The notes below the pieces were generated by a model. That model saw nothing but the letters and a program-made list of their open reading frames with translations, did no database searches and had not been told where the DNA came from. DNA of 64,000 bases. Origin: Pistricoccus aurantiacus. Lineage in GTDB: Bacteria > Pseudomonadota > Gammaproteobacteria > Pseudomonadales > Halomonadaceae. The stretch lies in the NCBI RefSeq assembly GCF_042682565.1, contig NZ_JBHUIC010000028.1; one strand, written 5' to 3'. This document shows positions 51,461 through 59,994 of this stretch, in pieces (positions within the stretch are counted from its first letter, which is position 1; each line of letters starts with the position of its first letter). Position numbers and translations under genes: made by a program.

Positions 51461-52639
51461 ATGTTTATCGGCCTGTTCGAGACCCTGAAGCGCCATGAGG
51501 TGCCGGTGTCACTACGCGAGCTGCTCGATCTGCACGCGGCAGTGGAGAGAGGCGTGGTATTCGCCGATATGGAGGCGTTCTATCAACTGGCGCGCACGGT
51601 GATGGTCAAGGACGAGCGCCATTTCGACCGCTTCGATCGCGCTTTCGCCGCCTGGTTCGAAGGGCTCGAGGACATGGACGCCGCCATCGAGGCGCTGATC
51701 CCGGAAGACTGGCTGCGCCGGGAGTTCGAGAAATCCCTCTCAGAAGAAGAGAAGGCCAAGATCGAATCCTTGGGCGGGCTGGAGAAGCTGATCGAGACCT
51801 TCAAGCAGCGTCTCGAAGAGCAGCAGGGCCGCCACGCCGGCGGCAACAAGTGGATCGGCACCGGTGGCACCAGCCCCTTCGGCGCCTACGGCTACAATCC
51901 GGAAGGCATCCGCATCGGTCAGGACGGCTCCCGCCATCGCCGGGCGGTCAAGGTCTGGGACGAGCGGCGTTTTCGCGACTACGACGACGATCTGGAACTC
52001 GGTACTCGCAATATCAAGATGGCGCTGCGGCGGCTGCGCCGTTTCGCCCGGCAGGGCGCGCTGGATGAGTTCGATATCGACGCCACCATCCGCGAGACCG
52101 CCCGGGACGCGGGCCTGCTCAACGTGCAGATGCGCCCGGAGCGTCACAATGCGGTGAAGGTGCTATTGCTGCTCGATGTGGGCGGTTCCATGGACGATCA
52201 CATTCGTACCTGCGAGGAGCTGTTTTCCGCGGCGCGTTCCGAGTTCAAGCACCTGGAGCACTACTACTTCCACAACTGCATCTACGAAGGTCTGTGGCGG
52301 GACAACGCTCGGCGTCGGGAGCGACCGATTCCCACCATGGACGTGCTGCATACCTACGGCGCGGACTATCAGGTGGTGATCGTCGGCGACGCCGCCATGT
52401 CCCCCTACGAGATCACCCATCCCGGTGGCAGCGTCGAACATTTCAATCGTGAGTCGGGTGGTGTCTGGCTAAAGCGCCTGGTCGACGCCTTCCCGCATCT
52501 GGTCTGGCTCAACCCGATGCCGCCACGCTACTGGGAGTTCACCCACTCCACGCACCTGATCCGCGATATCATCGGCGACCGCATGTATCCCATGACACCG
52601 GCGGGGCTAGAGGAGGCCATGAGCGAGCTGGCGCGCTGA
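51461..52639 (+). CDS. VWA domain-containing CoxE-like protein
   Basis: 392 residues. The von Willebrand factor A domain is C-terminal (about 215-390) with the metal site LLLLDVGGSMDDHI; the first Ser of DxSxS is Gly, a version common in this family. FGAYGYNPEGIRIG and a helical front part (1-130) are typical. With the MoxR ATPase just upstream (four bases) it probably forms a chaperone complex. Substrate unknown; no CO-dehydrogenase genes here. A decayed copy of its 3' end lies at 53825-53990. Confidence 0.9.
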   Translation: MFIGLFETLKRHEVPVSLRELLDLHAAVERGVVFADMEAFYQLARTVMVKDERHFDRFDRAFAAWFEGLEDMDAAIEALIPEDWLRREFEKSLSEEEKAKIESLGGLEKLIETFKQRLEEQQGRHAGGNKWIGTGGTSPFGAYGYNPEGIRIGQDGSRHRRAVKVWDERRFRDYDDDLELGTRNIKMALRRLRRFARQGALDEFDIDATIRETARDAGLLNVQMRPERHNAVKVLLLLDVGGSMDDHIRTCEELFSAARSEFKHLEHYYFHNCIYEGLWRDNARRRERPIPTMDVLHTYGADYQVVIVGDAAMSPYEITHPGGSVEHFNRESGGVWLKRLVDAFPHLVWLNPMPPRYWEFTHSTHLIRDIIGDRMYPMTPAGLEEAMSELAR

Positions 52640-52649
52640 GTGACAGCGC

Positions 52650-53411
52650 CTAGATATCGATAACCAGACGTGGCTGAAAGAGCGGCGGGTCGAATTCATC
52701 GGGATAGCCGCCGGGATTCGCGATAACCCGCGTACCGGCTATCTCCAGGTTCACCGGCTCGTGAACATGACCATGAATCCAGATATCCATCTTTCCCATC
52801 AGCGCCTCGAGGGGCGAGGCAAAGGCCGGCGATAATGGGTCGCCCTGATACTGTGTCGGAATGCATTCCGCCAGCGGGGCGTGATGACTGATTACTAAGG
52901 TAGGGCCGTCGTGAGGCTTGGCCAGCTCCGTCTCGAGCCACTGCCGCGCCTGGCGGTGAAGCGCCTGACTTGCCTCCGGTGTGAAGACCTCGCCAACCGG
53001 CTCCTCTATAATCGAGAAGTCCGGCATAAAGGCCAGCGCCTTGGCATACATCCGTTCACGATCGTGCTCCGGCAGACCGTCGTACAGGCAGAAATCGCTC
53101 CATAGGGTCGTGCCGAGAAAGCGCATGCCACCCAGCACCAGTGCGTCGTTGTCCAGCAGATAAATACCCAGGCGATTGGCGGTGGCCCGCATCCGGCTGC
53201 GTAGCTCCGCTATCTGACCGCCGTAGTATTCATGGTTGCCCGGTACATAGAGGATCGGCACATCGGAGAAATGCGCCGCCGCCCACTCGAGGCCAAACTC
53301 CGCCGAGTGGATATCGCCGGCCAGCACCACCGCATCGACGGCCTCCCGCGGAATGTCGCGACCCTCGTCGAAGTGTTCCAGATGCAGGTCGGAGAGAATT
53401 TGTAAGCGCAT
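52650..53411 (-). CDS. Metallophosphoesterase
   Basis: 253 residues, calcineurin-like: ILSDLHLEHF (D-x-H), LAGDIHSA (GD), PGNHEYYGG (GNHE), VISHHAPLAE (H) and GHVHEP (GHxH) bind two metals. Start MRLQILSDL at 53411. It converges with the VWA gene with eleven bases between. The upstream frame contains the deleted toxin end. A shortened, decayed copy is at 54005-54230. Substrate not predictable; possibly a phosphodiester or nucleotide. Confidence 0.9.
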   Translation of the reverse strand: MRLQILSDLHLEHFDEGRDIPREAVDAVVLAGDIHSAEFGLEWAAAHFSDVPILYVPGNHEYYGGQIAELRSRMRATANRLGIYLLDNDALVLGGMRFLGTTLWSDFCLYDGLPEHDRERMYAKALAFMPDFSIIEEPVGEVFTPEASQALHRQARQWLETELAKPHDGPTLVISHHAPLAECIPTQYQGDPLSPAFASPLEALMGKMDIWIHGHVHEPVNLEIAGTRVIANPGGYPDEFDPPLFQPRLVIDI

Positions 53412-53451
53412 GGCGGGGCCTTGAAAAGTCGTTCTGCAAAATAGCGTTTGG

Positions 53452-53550
53452 TTAAAGTCTGCCGAGCCAGTACTGGGGGCGACGCCGGTCATAAAAACCT
53501 ACTGCTTTCAGGAATTCGGCTTCCGCTACCGGGTGAAAAAAATAGCTCAT
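53452..53550 (-). pseudogene. RelE/ParE-type toxin gene with large internal deletion
   Basis: 32 residues remain: MSYFFHPVAEAEFLKAVGFYD is the start of a RelE/ParE toxin, and RRRPQYWLGRL is its very C-terminus, joined in frame. About 60-70 middle codons are missing. ATG overlaps the original antitoxin stop (ATGA), the normal antitoxin-toxin coupling. The tail of a second copy at 54240-54310 ends VAHDQRCPQYWLGKL, confirming the family end. Surely inactive. Confidence 0.75.
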
Positions 53551-53779
53551 CCGATCAGTGCTCGTGCCTTCCTCATGACATCTTCACCTGGCACCGACTG
53601 AACCGAGCCACTATCAAGCTCTTCGGCTCTTCGGCTCTGCGCCGAGCTTCGAGCAACCAGTCTGATCGGAGCTCCTCTGCCGAAGGCGATTCCAAACTCA
53701 AGACCAATCGTTGGATCAACTGCGCCCGCTTTTCCTTGGAAAGATGAAGGGCTTCATTCTCAATTTGCTGGAGATCCAT
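53547..53779 (-). pseudogene. Antitoxin (addiction-module family) with 8-bp duplication frameshift
   Basis: MDLQQIENEALHLSKEKRAQL...LSLESPSAEELRSDWL is the Unstab_antitox type of antitoxin. At about 53618-53633 the minus strand reads GCCGAAGAGCCGAAGAGCTTG, a tandem copy of CCGAAGAG that shifts the frame. Removing it restores LDSGSVQSVPGEDVMRKARALIG and the stop at 53547. Current product ends early at 53573 with unrelated residues. AGGAGC six bases before the ATG at 53779. Nonfunctional together with the deleted toxin. Confidence 0.8.
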
Positions 53780-53824
53780 GGAAAGCTCCTCTCTTTTGCG
53801 TATTCTTGAATTTTGGCACGGATG

Positions 53825-53990
53825 GGGGGCGGGCGCTACGACTCGGATTTTGTCGATGTCTTCCCGCTTCTCGGCCTGACTCAACCTCACATCGCTGTGC
53901 TACTGGGAGTTCATGTATTTCACATACTTGATCTACTAATTGGTCAGTGACCCTATGTATTCCATAACCCTGGCAAGGCTAAAAGCGCGG
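53825..53990 (+). pseudogene. Decayed copy of the VWA gene 3' end
   Basis: From 53859 to about 53982 the DNA aligns with 52488-52612 of the intact VWA gene, for example GCTACTGGGAGTTCA at 53899-53913, followed by altered CATGTATTCCATAACCCTGG-type sequence. Many substitutions and stops. It precedes a copy of the phosphoesterase gene in the same relative order, so both come from one segmental duplication. Confidence 0.7.
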
Positions 53991-54004
53991 TGGATCGGAC
54001 TCGT

Positions 54005-54230
54005 TGGAGAGCCGCCGGGATTGGCGATAACCCGTTTGCGACGGCGCAGTTCCGCTCTCAGGCCGCTGCCCGCTCAAGGCCACGATCCGCCGAGTGGGTA
54101 TCCTCGGCCAGCATCACCGCATCAACCGTCTTCCGCGGAATGTCACGACCCTCGTCGAAGTGCTCAAGTTGCAGATCGGAGAGAATTTGTAAGCGCATAG
54201 GGAAACCCTTAAGAAAGCGTTCTGCAAAAT
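54005..54230 (-). pseudogene. Decayed, internally deleted copy of the metallophosphoesterase
   Basis: The start MRLQILSDLQLEHFDEGRDIPR (ATG at 54198) copies the intact gene at 53411 but the second His is Gln (DLQL) and GD is ED (LAEDTHSA). After about 45 codons the frame meets a stop. The C-terminal end survives only as GAGAGCCGCCGGGATTGGCG (54009-54028). Some 530 bases between are lost. Not functional. Confidence 0.8.
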
Positions 54231-54239
54231 AGCGTTCGG

Positions 54240-54310
54240 TTAAAGCTTGCCGAGCCAGTACTGCGGGCATCTCTGATCGTGGGCAACATCCAGAACCTGA
54301 AAACCCGGCG
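54240..54310 (-). pseudogene. Tail of a second RelE/ParE toxin copy
   Basis: The frame ending at TAA 54240-54242 encodes AGFQVLDVAHDQRCPQYWLGKL, the final strand and tail of a RelE/ParE toxin. No start or front part. It is the counterpart of the RRRPQYWLGRL end at 53452 and marks the outer edge of the duplicated segment. Confidence 0.65.
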
Positions 54311-54350
54311 GCTTTCCTACATACGGAACTCAGCGCTTAAGTAGGTTTGG

Positions 54351-55151
54351 TTATTCAGCATCGGGGTTATCTGATCTGACCTTATTCGGCATATTTGATA
54401 ACGTATCTTCAAAGTCGGCGTTGTTCGTGAAATCCGTTAATTTTTCAGCAGGTTCTGCTCCTTTCTCTATTTCTGTGCCCTCGTCAAAGCACCGCTTTAT
54501 AAAAGGCTGATATTTCGGAAATTCTGGGTAAAAGAAGAGTGTCATTGATTCAATATTCGAGGCTCGAATCACCTTTATAGACTCAGTTGTACCATCGAAT
54601 AAAAACCAGTACTCCCCAATGTAGCCCACATAGCGAAGCTTTTTTTCATCAATAATGGTATAGCTATACTTCTGGCCTTCTAGTACATTTTTAGCATTTA
54701 AAGAAGCATTAAAGTATGCGCCTCCTGGAAGAATAACTAGAAGAAGAATAGCTAAAATGTTGTTATTTCCCGTATTAATAAATATTTTTGGAGAAACATT
54801 CTTTGCCTGCACAATCACAACCAATATGAATATTAGAAGAACTAATGTAGGTCCAATTCCCAATATAAATAATAGAGTAATTCCGATGGCGCTAATAAAA
54901 AAATACAGCCATCTTCTTTTTTTAAATTCAAAAAGATCCAGTAGAGTTTGGAGAAGTGTATTGAAGATGAGAACTACAGCTGAGACGACTACCGGGAGAA
55001 CCGCCATCTTTGCCACATCCGCAAGGGTTGCGAATTCTAAAACATTAATACCGAAGCTCGTCCAATATGTACCCGCATAAATAATCGCCACTGTGAACCA
55101 ATACGGCGGGCCAGCAAGAAATACGAGTGCTCTAAATTTCGCTATGTCCAT
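54351..55151 (-). CDS. Low-GC membrane protein, unknown function
   Basis: 266 residues from MDIAKFRALVFLAG (55151); a TTG start at 55268 would add 39. Four to five hydrophobic helices: around 8-30, 45-75, 85-125 and 140-160; then a soluble C-terminal region with NKVRSDNPDAE end, including YTIIDEKKLRYVGYIGEYWF. The gene and the following intergenic DNA are AT-rich compared with the rest, suggesting acquisition. No family recognised; no SD sequence is clear. Confidence 0.65.
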   Translation of the reverse strand: MDIAKFRALVFLAGPPYWFTVAIIYAGTYWTSFGINVLEFATLADVAKMAVLPVVVSAVVLIFNTLLQTLLDLFEFKKRRWLYFFISAIGITLLFILGIGPTLVLLIFILVVIVQAKNVSPKIFINTGNNNILAILLLVILPGGAYFNASLNAKNVLEGQKYSYTIIDEKKLRYVGYIGEYWFLFDGTTESIKVIRASNIESMTLFFYPEFPKYQPFIKRCFDEGTEIEKGAEPAEKLTDFTNNADFEDTLSNMPNKVRSDNPDAE

Positions 55152-55741
55152 GCAGCAAGTATCACAACAAGTGTTCGACAGTCGGAGTAGTTTTAGCCAA
55201 TAGCTACGAGTTAACTCGGTCGCATTAGAAACATTACTTCGTAAGACAATTATCCGACCTTCGATCAAGGCTGCGCACTATCATTTGATGGCGCGGGTCG
55301 CTCACATCCAAAACTATCAACGAGTAACTGCTACGGTTTAGCAGCGATTAAATAGCTGACACATATATTAAGTAAACGCGCCGGCATGTTTTGCCAAAGT
55401 CAATAATGCTGTATGGATAGCCATAATCTTGAGGCTTGAGTAAGACCTCATGTAACCATGTCTTCGCTTTATCAGCCGCCCACACCACTGTACCAGTAGT
55501 AGCGATAAGACATCGTTCGATAATCGGCTTCTACAAAGCACATTGCTATTTTCTGATATGCAGCGTGGTCGTCATTCGCAACGTTATTCTCCAAAGTATA
55601 GCCTAGGAAAACTACTTTTTGTATTGAAGCTAGACATTTGTTTACGATAGTGCAGCGATAGAAGAATTTTTTGCGATTGCAAGTAGTGGTCCTTGGCGAC
55701 GAGCCAAGGCTTTTCAGCGGTTTATGAAGCAGACAAAAAGA
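55152..55741. other. AT-rich gene-free region
   Basis: About 590 bases with no credible coding frame. It contains a plus-strand hairpin CCTTGGC GACGA GCCAAGG (55691-55709) followed by CTTTTC, which resembles a terminator for a lost gene. Nothing else recognised. Composition matches the neighbouring low-GC membrane gene. Confidence 0.5.
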
Positions 55742-55767
55742 AAGCGGTGCCTACTCAAAGGCACCAC
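55738..55767 (-). terminator. Terminator of the FMN reductase gene
   Basis: On the minus strand GGTGCC TTTGAGTA GGCACC (6-bp stem, eight-base loop) is followed by GCTTTCTTTTTG. Located 65-95 bases after the stop of the gene at 55832. Confidence 0.75.
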
Positions 55768-55831
55768 CAAGTGGAATAACCAGTTTTATTTCGGCTCGGT
55801 TTTGGGGCGGTCGGCGGCCGACTCTTGGCGA

Positions 55832-56383
55832 TCAGGCTTGCTGGTGGCCTTCCACCCACCCCAGAAACTCCCCCATCCGCCGCTCGAGCATCTGTTGTGT
55901 GGGTTCGTCGGTGAGCTTGCCGGTTTCGTCGAATTTATGCTGGGCGGTGGGCACCAGGAAGTCCGGGGCGTGCAGTACCGGGGTCAAGGTGCCGGCGAGG
56001 ATATCGCGTAGGTGCACCTGCGCTCGGACGCCGCCGGTGGCGCTTATGGAGGCGCTGAGAATGGCGGTCGGTTTGCCTTTCAGCACCGATTTATAGGCGG
56101 GGCGGGAGGCCCAGTCGATGGCGTTCTTGAGCACGCCGGGCAGGCTGTAGTTGTATTCCGGGGTGGCGATCAGCAGGCCGTCTGCACTTGCAATGGCGTC
56201 CAGCAGTTCCTGCACCGCTTGTGGCTTCGTCTCGCCGTCCTGATCGCCGTGATAGTGCGGAATCTTGCCGATATCGAAGCTTTCGATGTCGGCTCGGTCA
56301 CCAATCACTTCCTCCGCCGCCTCGAGCAGGCGGGTGTTGTAGGAGTCTTTCCTGAGACTGCCGCTGATAGCCAATACTTTCAT
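55832..56383 (-). CDS. NADPH-dependent FMN reductase family protein
   Basis: 183 residues, flavodoxin-like fold. ISGSLRKDSYNTRLL is the FMN phosphate loop; TPEYNYSLPGVLKNAIDWASR is the family signature. Members (ChrR, ArsH, azoreductase-like) reduce quinones, chromate or azo dyes. It lies 78 bases downstream of the isocitrate dehydrogenase gene on the same strand but with its own terminator. Confidence 0.92.
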   Translation of the reverse strand: MKVLAISGSLRKDSYNTRLLEAAEEVIGDRADIESFDIGKIPHYHGDQDGETKPQAVQELLDAIASADGLLIATPEYNYSLPGVLKNAIDWASRPAYKSVLKGKPTAILSASISATGGVRAQVHLRDILAGTLTPVLHAPDFLVPTAQHKFDETGKLTDEPTQQMLERRMGEFLGWVEGHQQA

Positions 56384-56461
56384 TGATTTATTTCCTTACG
56401 CCAGGGGAGGCGGCTGCATTTTCTTGTTAACCAGCTTGATTCCTGGTTCTCGGTTTTTGAT

Positions 56462-58201
56462 TCAGGCCGGCAGGCGCTCCGCCACCGCGTCGAGAAAGCC
56501 TTGCATGTCCACCAGGGTTTCCGCGCTCGGGTCGGCGGTCTTGCCCTTGAGATCGCCGGTGATGATGCCATCCGCGACGGTATCGATCAGCGCCTTCTTG
56601 AGAGCTTTAGCATAGTCGATCAGTGCCTGATTGCCTTCGCGTTCGCCCAGGGTTTCCAGGGCGTTGGCCACGGCGAACAGCAGCGCCGAGGAGTTGAAGT
56701 GGGCGTCCCGGCCATCGCTTTCCTGGTACTTGAGATACAGATCGTGGGCGGTGCCGTGGGGCGCCTCGAACAGCATGGTGCCGCTCTTGCTTTCGATGAT
56801 CGAGCTTGCTGTGGCCAGGCTGCCGCCGAGGGCGGCGGAGATATCCGAGAAGATGTCGCCGTCCAGGTTCTGGGCCGGGTAGAGGGCGTTGCGCGGCGGA
56901 TCGGTGATCATCTTGATCAACTGGCTGGAGGGCCGCATGATCATGAAGGAGGGTGGCGCAGTATCCGCCTGTGCCAATTCGTAGCGCACGTCGGTGATGA
57001 TGGTGCTGAATACATCGTCATAGTCCATGTATTCGCGCTTGAGGCCGAAGTAGACTTCCTTCTGCTTGCGGGAGGCGTCGCGGAATACCTGCAGCACCCA
57101 GTCCTTGATCGCCTGACGATCGTTGGACATCAGCAGGATGGGGTCGCCCTGCTTGACGCGCCGAGCGTGCTTCTCCTCGCCATCGACGATCACCTTGAGA
57201 ATGCCGTCTTCCCTGGCGGGGGCGTTATAGCTGCCGTACTGATCACCACCGCCGGCACTCATGCGGGAAATCGAGACCTGTGCCTCGCGTTCGGGGATGC
57301 CGTGCTGCTTGAGCTGTTCCACCAGCTTGTAGAGCTTGCGCCCGGTGGTGTTGTCCGGCACGCCCCAAAGCGCTCGCTCCGGCGGATTGGCGACGATACG
57401 CGCCGCCTGGGCATCGATCAGCTCGTAGTGATAGTCGAGCCCCAGCGCCTCGACCTGCTGCTTGTAATCCTGCTGATAGATCGCCTCGATGGCGGCGCGC
57501 ATCACGCCGTCATAACCGGCGATGACGGTATCCTTGAGCCCCAGATAGATATCGCGTTTCTCGTTGATGGCCCGCTGGAAGAAGCGATGCGCCCAGGCCT
57601 TGACATCGTCCAGGTCGTTGGTGGCCAGCAGCCAGGGATCGCCCTTGTTGACCTCGCGGCGGTGCAGTTCCACCGGGTCGCCGCTGGCGCCGACGAACAT
57701 CAGCTTGACCACGCCGGTGCCCTTGGAAAGCTCGTTGAAGCTGTCCTTGATACCGCCGTGTTCCATGGTATCGACCTCGATATCGCGACCGATCCAATGC
57801 GGCTTGTCGAACTGCAGGTTGCGAAACTGGATATCTTCCCGGGTGATATTGCCGCCGATGCCTTTGCGAATGGCGCCGTTGGGAGACTTGGTAGCCAGCG
57901 GATGCAGCGTATCACCATCGATTTCCGGGTGCTTGGCCAGCAGTTCCTCGAGCTGGGCACGATTGACGGTCATGCCGGCATTCTTGATGCCCACCTTATA
58001 CGTATTGAGCGCCTCGATGGCATCCATCACCGCCTGGCCATTGGTGCTCACGCGATGCTCCGCGGAGAGGTCGATCTCCACCATATCCAGATCCAGGCGG
58101 GAGGTGACGAAGGTATCGAGGATTCGCTCGAAGGCGACCTGGGCCATCTCGTCGCCGTGCAGAATTACCAGAGGGGAGGCTACCTTGATCTTGCTGCTCA
58201 T
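56462..58201 (-). CDS. Enlarged type II NADP isocitrate dehydrogenase with internal duplication
   Basis: 579 residues versus ~410-450 in ordinary type II enzymes. The N-terminus VILHGDEMAQVAFERILD and VGIKNAGMTVN, SPNGAIRKGIGGNITRED match type II IDH. A segment about residues 137-280 (KGDPWLLATND...IYLGLKDTV...ANPPERALW) is repeated at about 311-445 (QGDPILLMSND...VYFGLKREY...TDPPRNALY). The C-terminal part has NLDGDIFSDISAALGGSLATA and FEAPHGTAHDLY, the normal metal and cofactor sites. Start at 58201, GGAAG seven bases before. Isocitrate/isopropylmalate family is certain; the exact substrate is inferred. Confidence 0.82.
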   Translation of the reverse strand: MSSKIKVASPLVILHGDEMAQVAFERILDTFVTSRLDLDMVEIDLSAEHRVSTNGQAVMDAIEALNTYKVGIKNAGMTVNRAQLEELLAKHPEIDGDTLHPLATKSPNGAIRKGIGGNITREDIQFRNLQFDKPHWIGRDIEVDTMEHGGIKDSFNELSKGTGVVKLMFVGASGDPVELHRREVNKGDPWLLATNDLDDVKAWAHRFFQRAINEKRDIYLGLKDTVIAGYDGVMRAAIEAIYQQDYKQQVEALGLDYHYELIDAQAARIVANPPERALWGVPDNTTGRKLYKLVEQLKQHGIPEREAQVSISRMSAGGGDQYGSYNAPAREDGILKVIVDGEEKHARRVKQGDPILLMSNDRQAIKDWVLQVFRDASRKQKEVYFGLKREYMDYDDVFSTIITDVRYELAQADTAPPSFMIMRPSSQLIKMITDPPRNALYPAQNLDGDIFSDISAALGGSLATASSIIESKSGTMLFEAPHGTAHDLYLKYQESDGRDAHFNSSALLFAVANALETLGEREGNQALIDYAKALKKALIDTVADGIITGDLKGKTADPSAETLVDMQGFLDAVAERLPA

Positions 58202-58298
58202 CGTTTCTTCCATGCTGTCGGGTAAGTGCAAACTACAAGCCTACACCTTTCTACACATCCAAGCCGTTCAATCACCGGGGCAGACCAGGAGCAAGCGT

Positions 58299-58778
58299 TT
58301 ATCGGCCAGCGTGCAACTGCTGGTGAAGGTGTTTGATCTCTTCATCCAAGCCGGCGATCGGCCCTTCCACGGGAATATCCGGGGCGATGGTCTGAATAGG
58401 CAGCGGGCGTACCGGCGGTGGCGCGGCGCCCAATTCGTCAAGCCAGAGCGTCAACTGTTCGGAAGAGCTGACGTAGACGATGTGTCCAAGCCCTACCCAG
58501 CCGTGGGCGGCGGCGCACATGGGGCAGTGCTCGCCGGAAGTGTAGACCGTTGCCTTGGCGCGCGCTTCCGGCGTCATGTGTTCCGCGGCCCAGCGGGCCA
58601 GCGAAAATTCCGGATGGCGGGTGGCGTCTCCGCTGGCGATGCGGTTGCGATCCTCGAAAAGTGACTTGCCATCCTCATCCGCAAGCACGCTGCCGAAGGG
58701 CTCATCGCCTGCCTCGAACGCTTCCTTGGCCAGCTCCACACAGCGGCGCAGGTGCTGCATATCCGTATCCGTCAGCAT
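58299..58778 (-). CDS. Cytidine/guanine deaminase family protein
   Basis: 159 residues, CDA fold. Zinc ligands: His in RHPEFSL (HPE in place of HAE) and two Cys in SGEHCPMCAAAHGW. AAFEAGDEPFGSVLADEDGK is typical of nucleoside deaminases like guanine deaminase or TadA relatives. Start at 58778, AAGGAGGAGG seven bases upstream (very strong). The longer open frame upstream is not real. The HPE variant is known in this subfamily. Confidence 0.85.
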   Translation of the reverse strand: MLTDTDMQHLRRCVELAKEAFEAGDEPFGSVLADEDGKSLFEDRNRIASGDATRHPEFSLARWAAEHMTPEARAKATVYTSGEHCPMCAAAHGWVGLGHIVYVSSSEQLTLWLDELGAAPPPVRPLPIQTIAPDIPVEGPIAGLDEEIKHLHQQLHAGR

Positions 58779-58920
58779 CAGTTGCCTCCTCCTTGTCGAA
58801 CGTGAACGGCGTTTCAAGCCTGCCTCTGCTAGCGTACCAATATTCCGGCCTGAACGCCGAATCAGCCGTCCACCGACACGGGACAATCGAGTCGGCTGGT
58901 TCATGCTGGAACGATAGCCA

Positions 58921-59037
58921 ACCAAGGAGACCGTCAAGGGTCTGTTGCTCGAAGAGGAGACCGTCAGCTTCAAGCATATCAAGCGCCACTACTACTGCAG
59001 CCATCCCACCATCAACCCCAACCGAATCGTGCCCTAG
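58921..59037 (+). pseudogene. C-terminal remnant of a glutathionyl-hydroquinone reductase
   Basis: 39 codons to the TAG at 59035: ETVKGLLLEEETVSFKHIKR then HYYCSHPTINPNRIVP. The HIKRHYYxSHxxINPxxIVP end is characteristic of Xi-class glutathione transferases (YqjG/ECM4 family). A stop directly precedes the fragment and no front part exists. A strong terminator (59166-59194) lies downstream and was probably this gene's. Confidence 0.65.
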
Positions 59038-59165
59038 GGACCAGTCCTTGCTCCTGAGCGAGAACACAATCGAAGCCGTCTGCCAGGGCAGTGGATTCAT
59101 ACGGTGTCTTGAAAGCCGCTGGCAGGAGACTGATCGACCCCTCGTATTGACTGATTTTCCTGGTG

Positions 59166-59194
59166 CGACGGTGCTTTGGCGCCGTCGTTTTCTT
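59166..59194 (+). terminator. Rho-independent terminator
   Basis: CGACGGTGC TTTG GCGCCGTCG: 9-bp stem with one T-G pair, then TTTTCTTT. Separates the remnant from the curli promoter region. Confidence 0.88.
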
Positions 59195-59447
59195 TATGTA
59201 TCAATTTTTTACTTAATGTTAAATTAAATATATAAGACGTTTTATGAAAATGTAATTGTTTAAATAAACGACAACTTCATTAAATAAATGAGCGGTTTTA
59301 AAATTGACGAATTTATCTCGTTACCTCATATTACACAACAAGAGCATTTTGATTTATAAGTTTACAAATTGCTCTGCGGGCACTCACTCCGAGTGTGTTG
59401 ATTCATAATTGCAAGTTTCAATTAAGACGCAATAAGGGAACATTAAA
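59195..59447 (+). promoter_or_regulatory. AT-rich upstream region of the curli operon
   Basis: 253 bases strikingly rich in A and T (TTAAATTAAATATATAAGAC, TTTATAAGTTTACAAATTG), unlike the surroundings, and followed by the csgA ribosome site AGGGA. An inverted repeat CACTC ACTCC GAGTG lies at about 59381-59395. Such AT-rich DNA fits binding by H-NS/IHF-type proteins and a CsgD-like regulator; the exact -10/-35 is not decided. Confidence 0.5.
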
Positions 59448-59972
59448 ATGAAAAAGCTACTTGTTATCGCTGGTGTGTCTGCGCTGATGTCTACTTCTGT
59501 ATTCGCAGACAAGAACGAAGTTTATATGGATCAAATCGGTTTCGGAAACGATTTCGCATCCAGCCAGCAAGGCAGCGCGAATACTCTCAACTCTCTGCAA
59601 GAGGGTATCAAGAACAACGCTAGCCTAACTCAAAAAGGCAACACGAACGCTGCATTCAACGAACAGTTCGGTATCGCCAACAGCCTTACCAGCAAGCAAA
59701 GGGGTGCTGTCAACGAGGTGGATTCCTATCAGGATGGTGCTTTCAACAAGGCTGAGCTAGCTCAAACCGGTTCCTCTAACTATATCGAGGCTAACCAGGT
59801 TGGTTTTGGCAACCGCACAGTTGGTATTCAGATCGGTTCCAGCAACCATGCCTACAGCCTGCAAAAAGGTGAGAGCAACAGCCTGAACTTTGGCCAGCAT
59901 GGCAGCCACGATAGCCTGGACGCCTACCAGAAAGGTGTTCACAACACTGCTGCTATCCGTCAGTCAAACTAA
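59448..59972 (+). CDS. csgA: Major curlin subunit CsgA-like
   Basis: 174 residues, signal peptide ending VFA-DKNE (about 21). The rest consists of about thirteen 11-residue half repeats with the Q-x-G-x-x-N pattern: QIGFGN, QQGSAN, QEGIKN, QKGNTN, QFGIAN, QRGAVN, QDGAFN, QTGSSN, QVGFGN, QIGSSN, QKGESN, QHGSHD, QKGVHN. This is the amyloid fold of curlins. ATG at 59448, AGGGA nine bases before. First gene of the operon, followed by two stable hairpins. Confidence 0.92.
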   Translation: MKKLLVIAGVSALMSTSVFADKNEVYMDQIGFGNDFASSQQGSANTLNSLQEGIKNNASLTQKGNTNAAFNEQFGIANSLTSKQRGAVNEVDSYQDGAFNKAELAQTGSSNYIEANQVGFGNRTVGIQIGSSNHAYSLQKGESNSLNFGQHGSHDSLDAYQKGVHNTAAIRQSN

Positions 59973-59994
59973 GATTCTAAAAAACGTGGAATCT

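Noticed and set aside
56501..58225. A 574-codon plus-strand ORF antisense to the isocitrate dehydrogenase
   Set aside because: Mirror frame of a real gene with clear motifs on the other strand; no ribosome site or family features.
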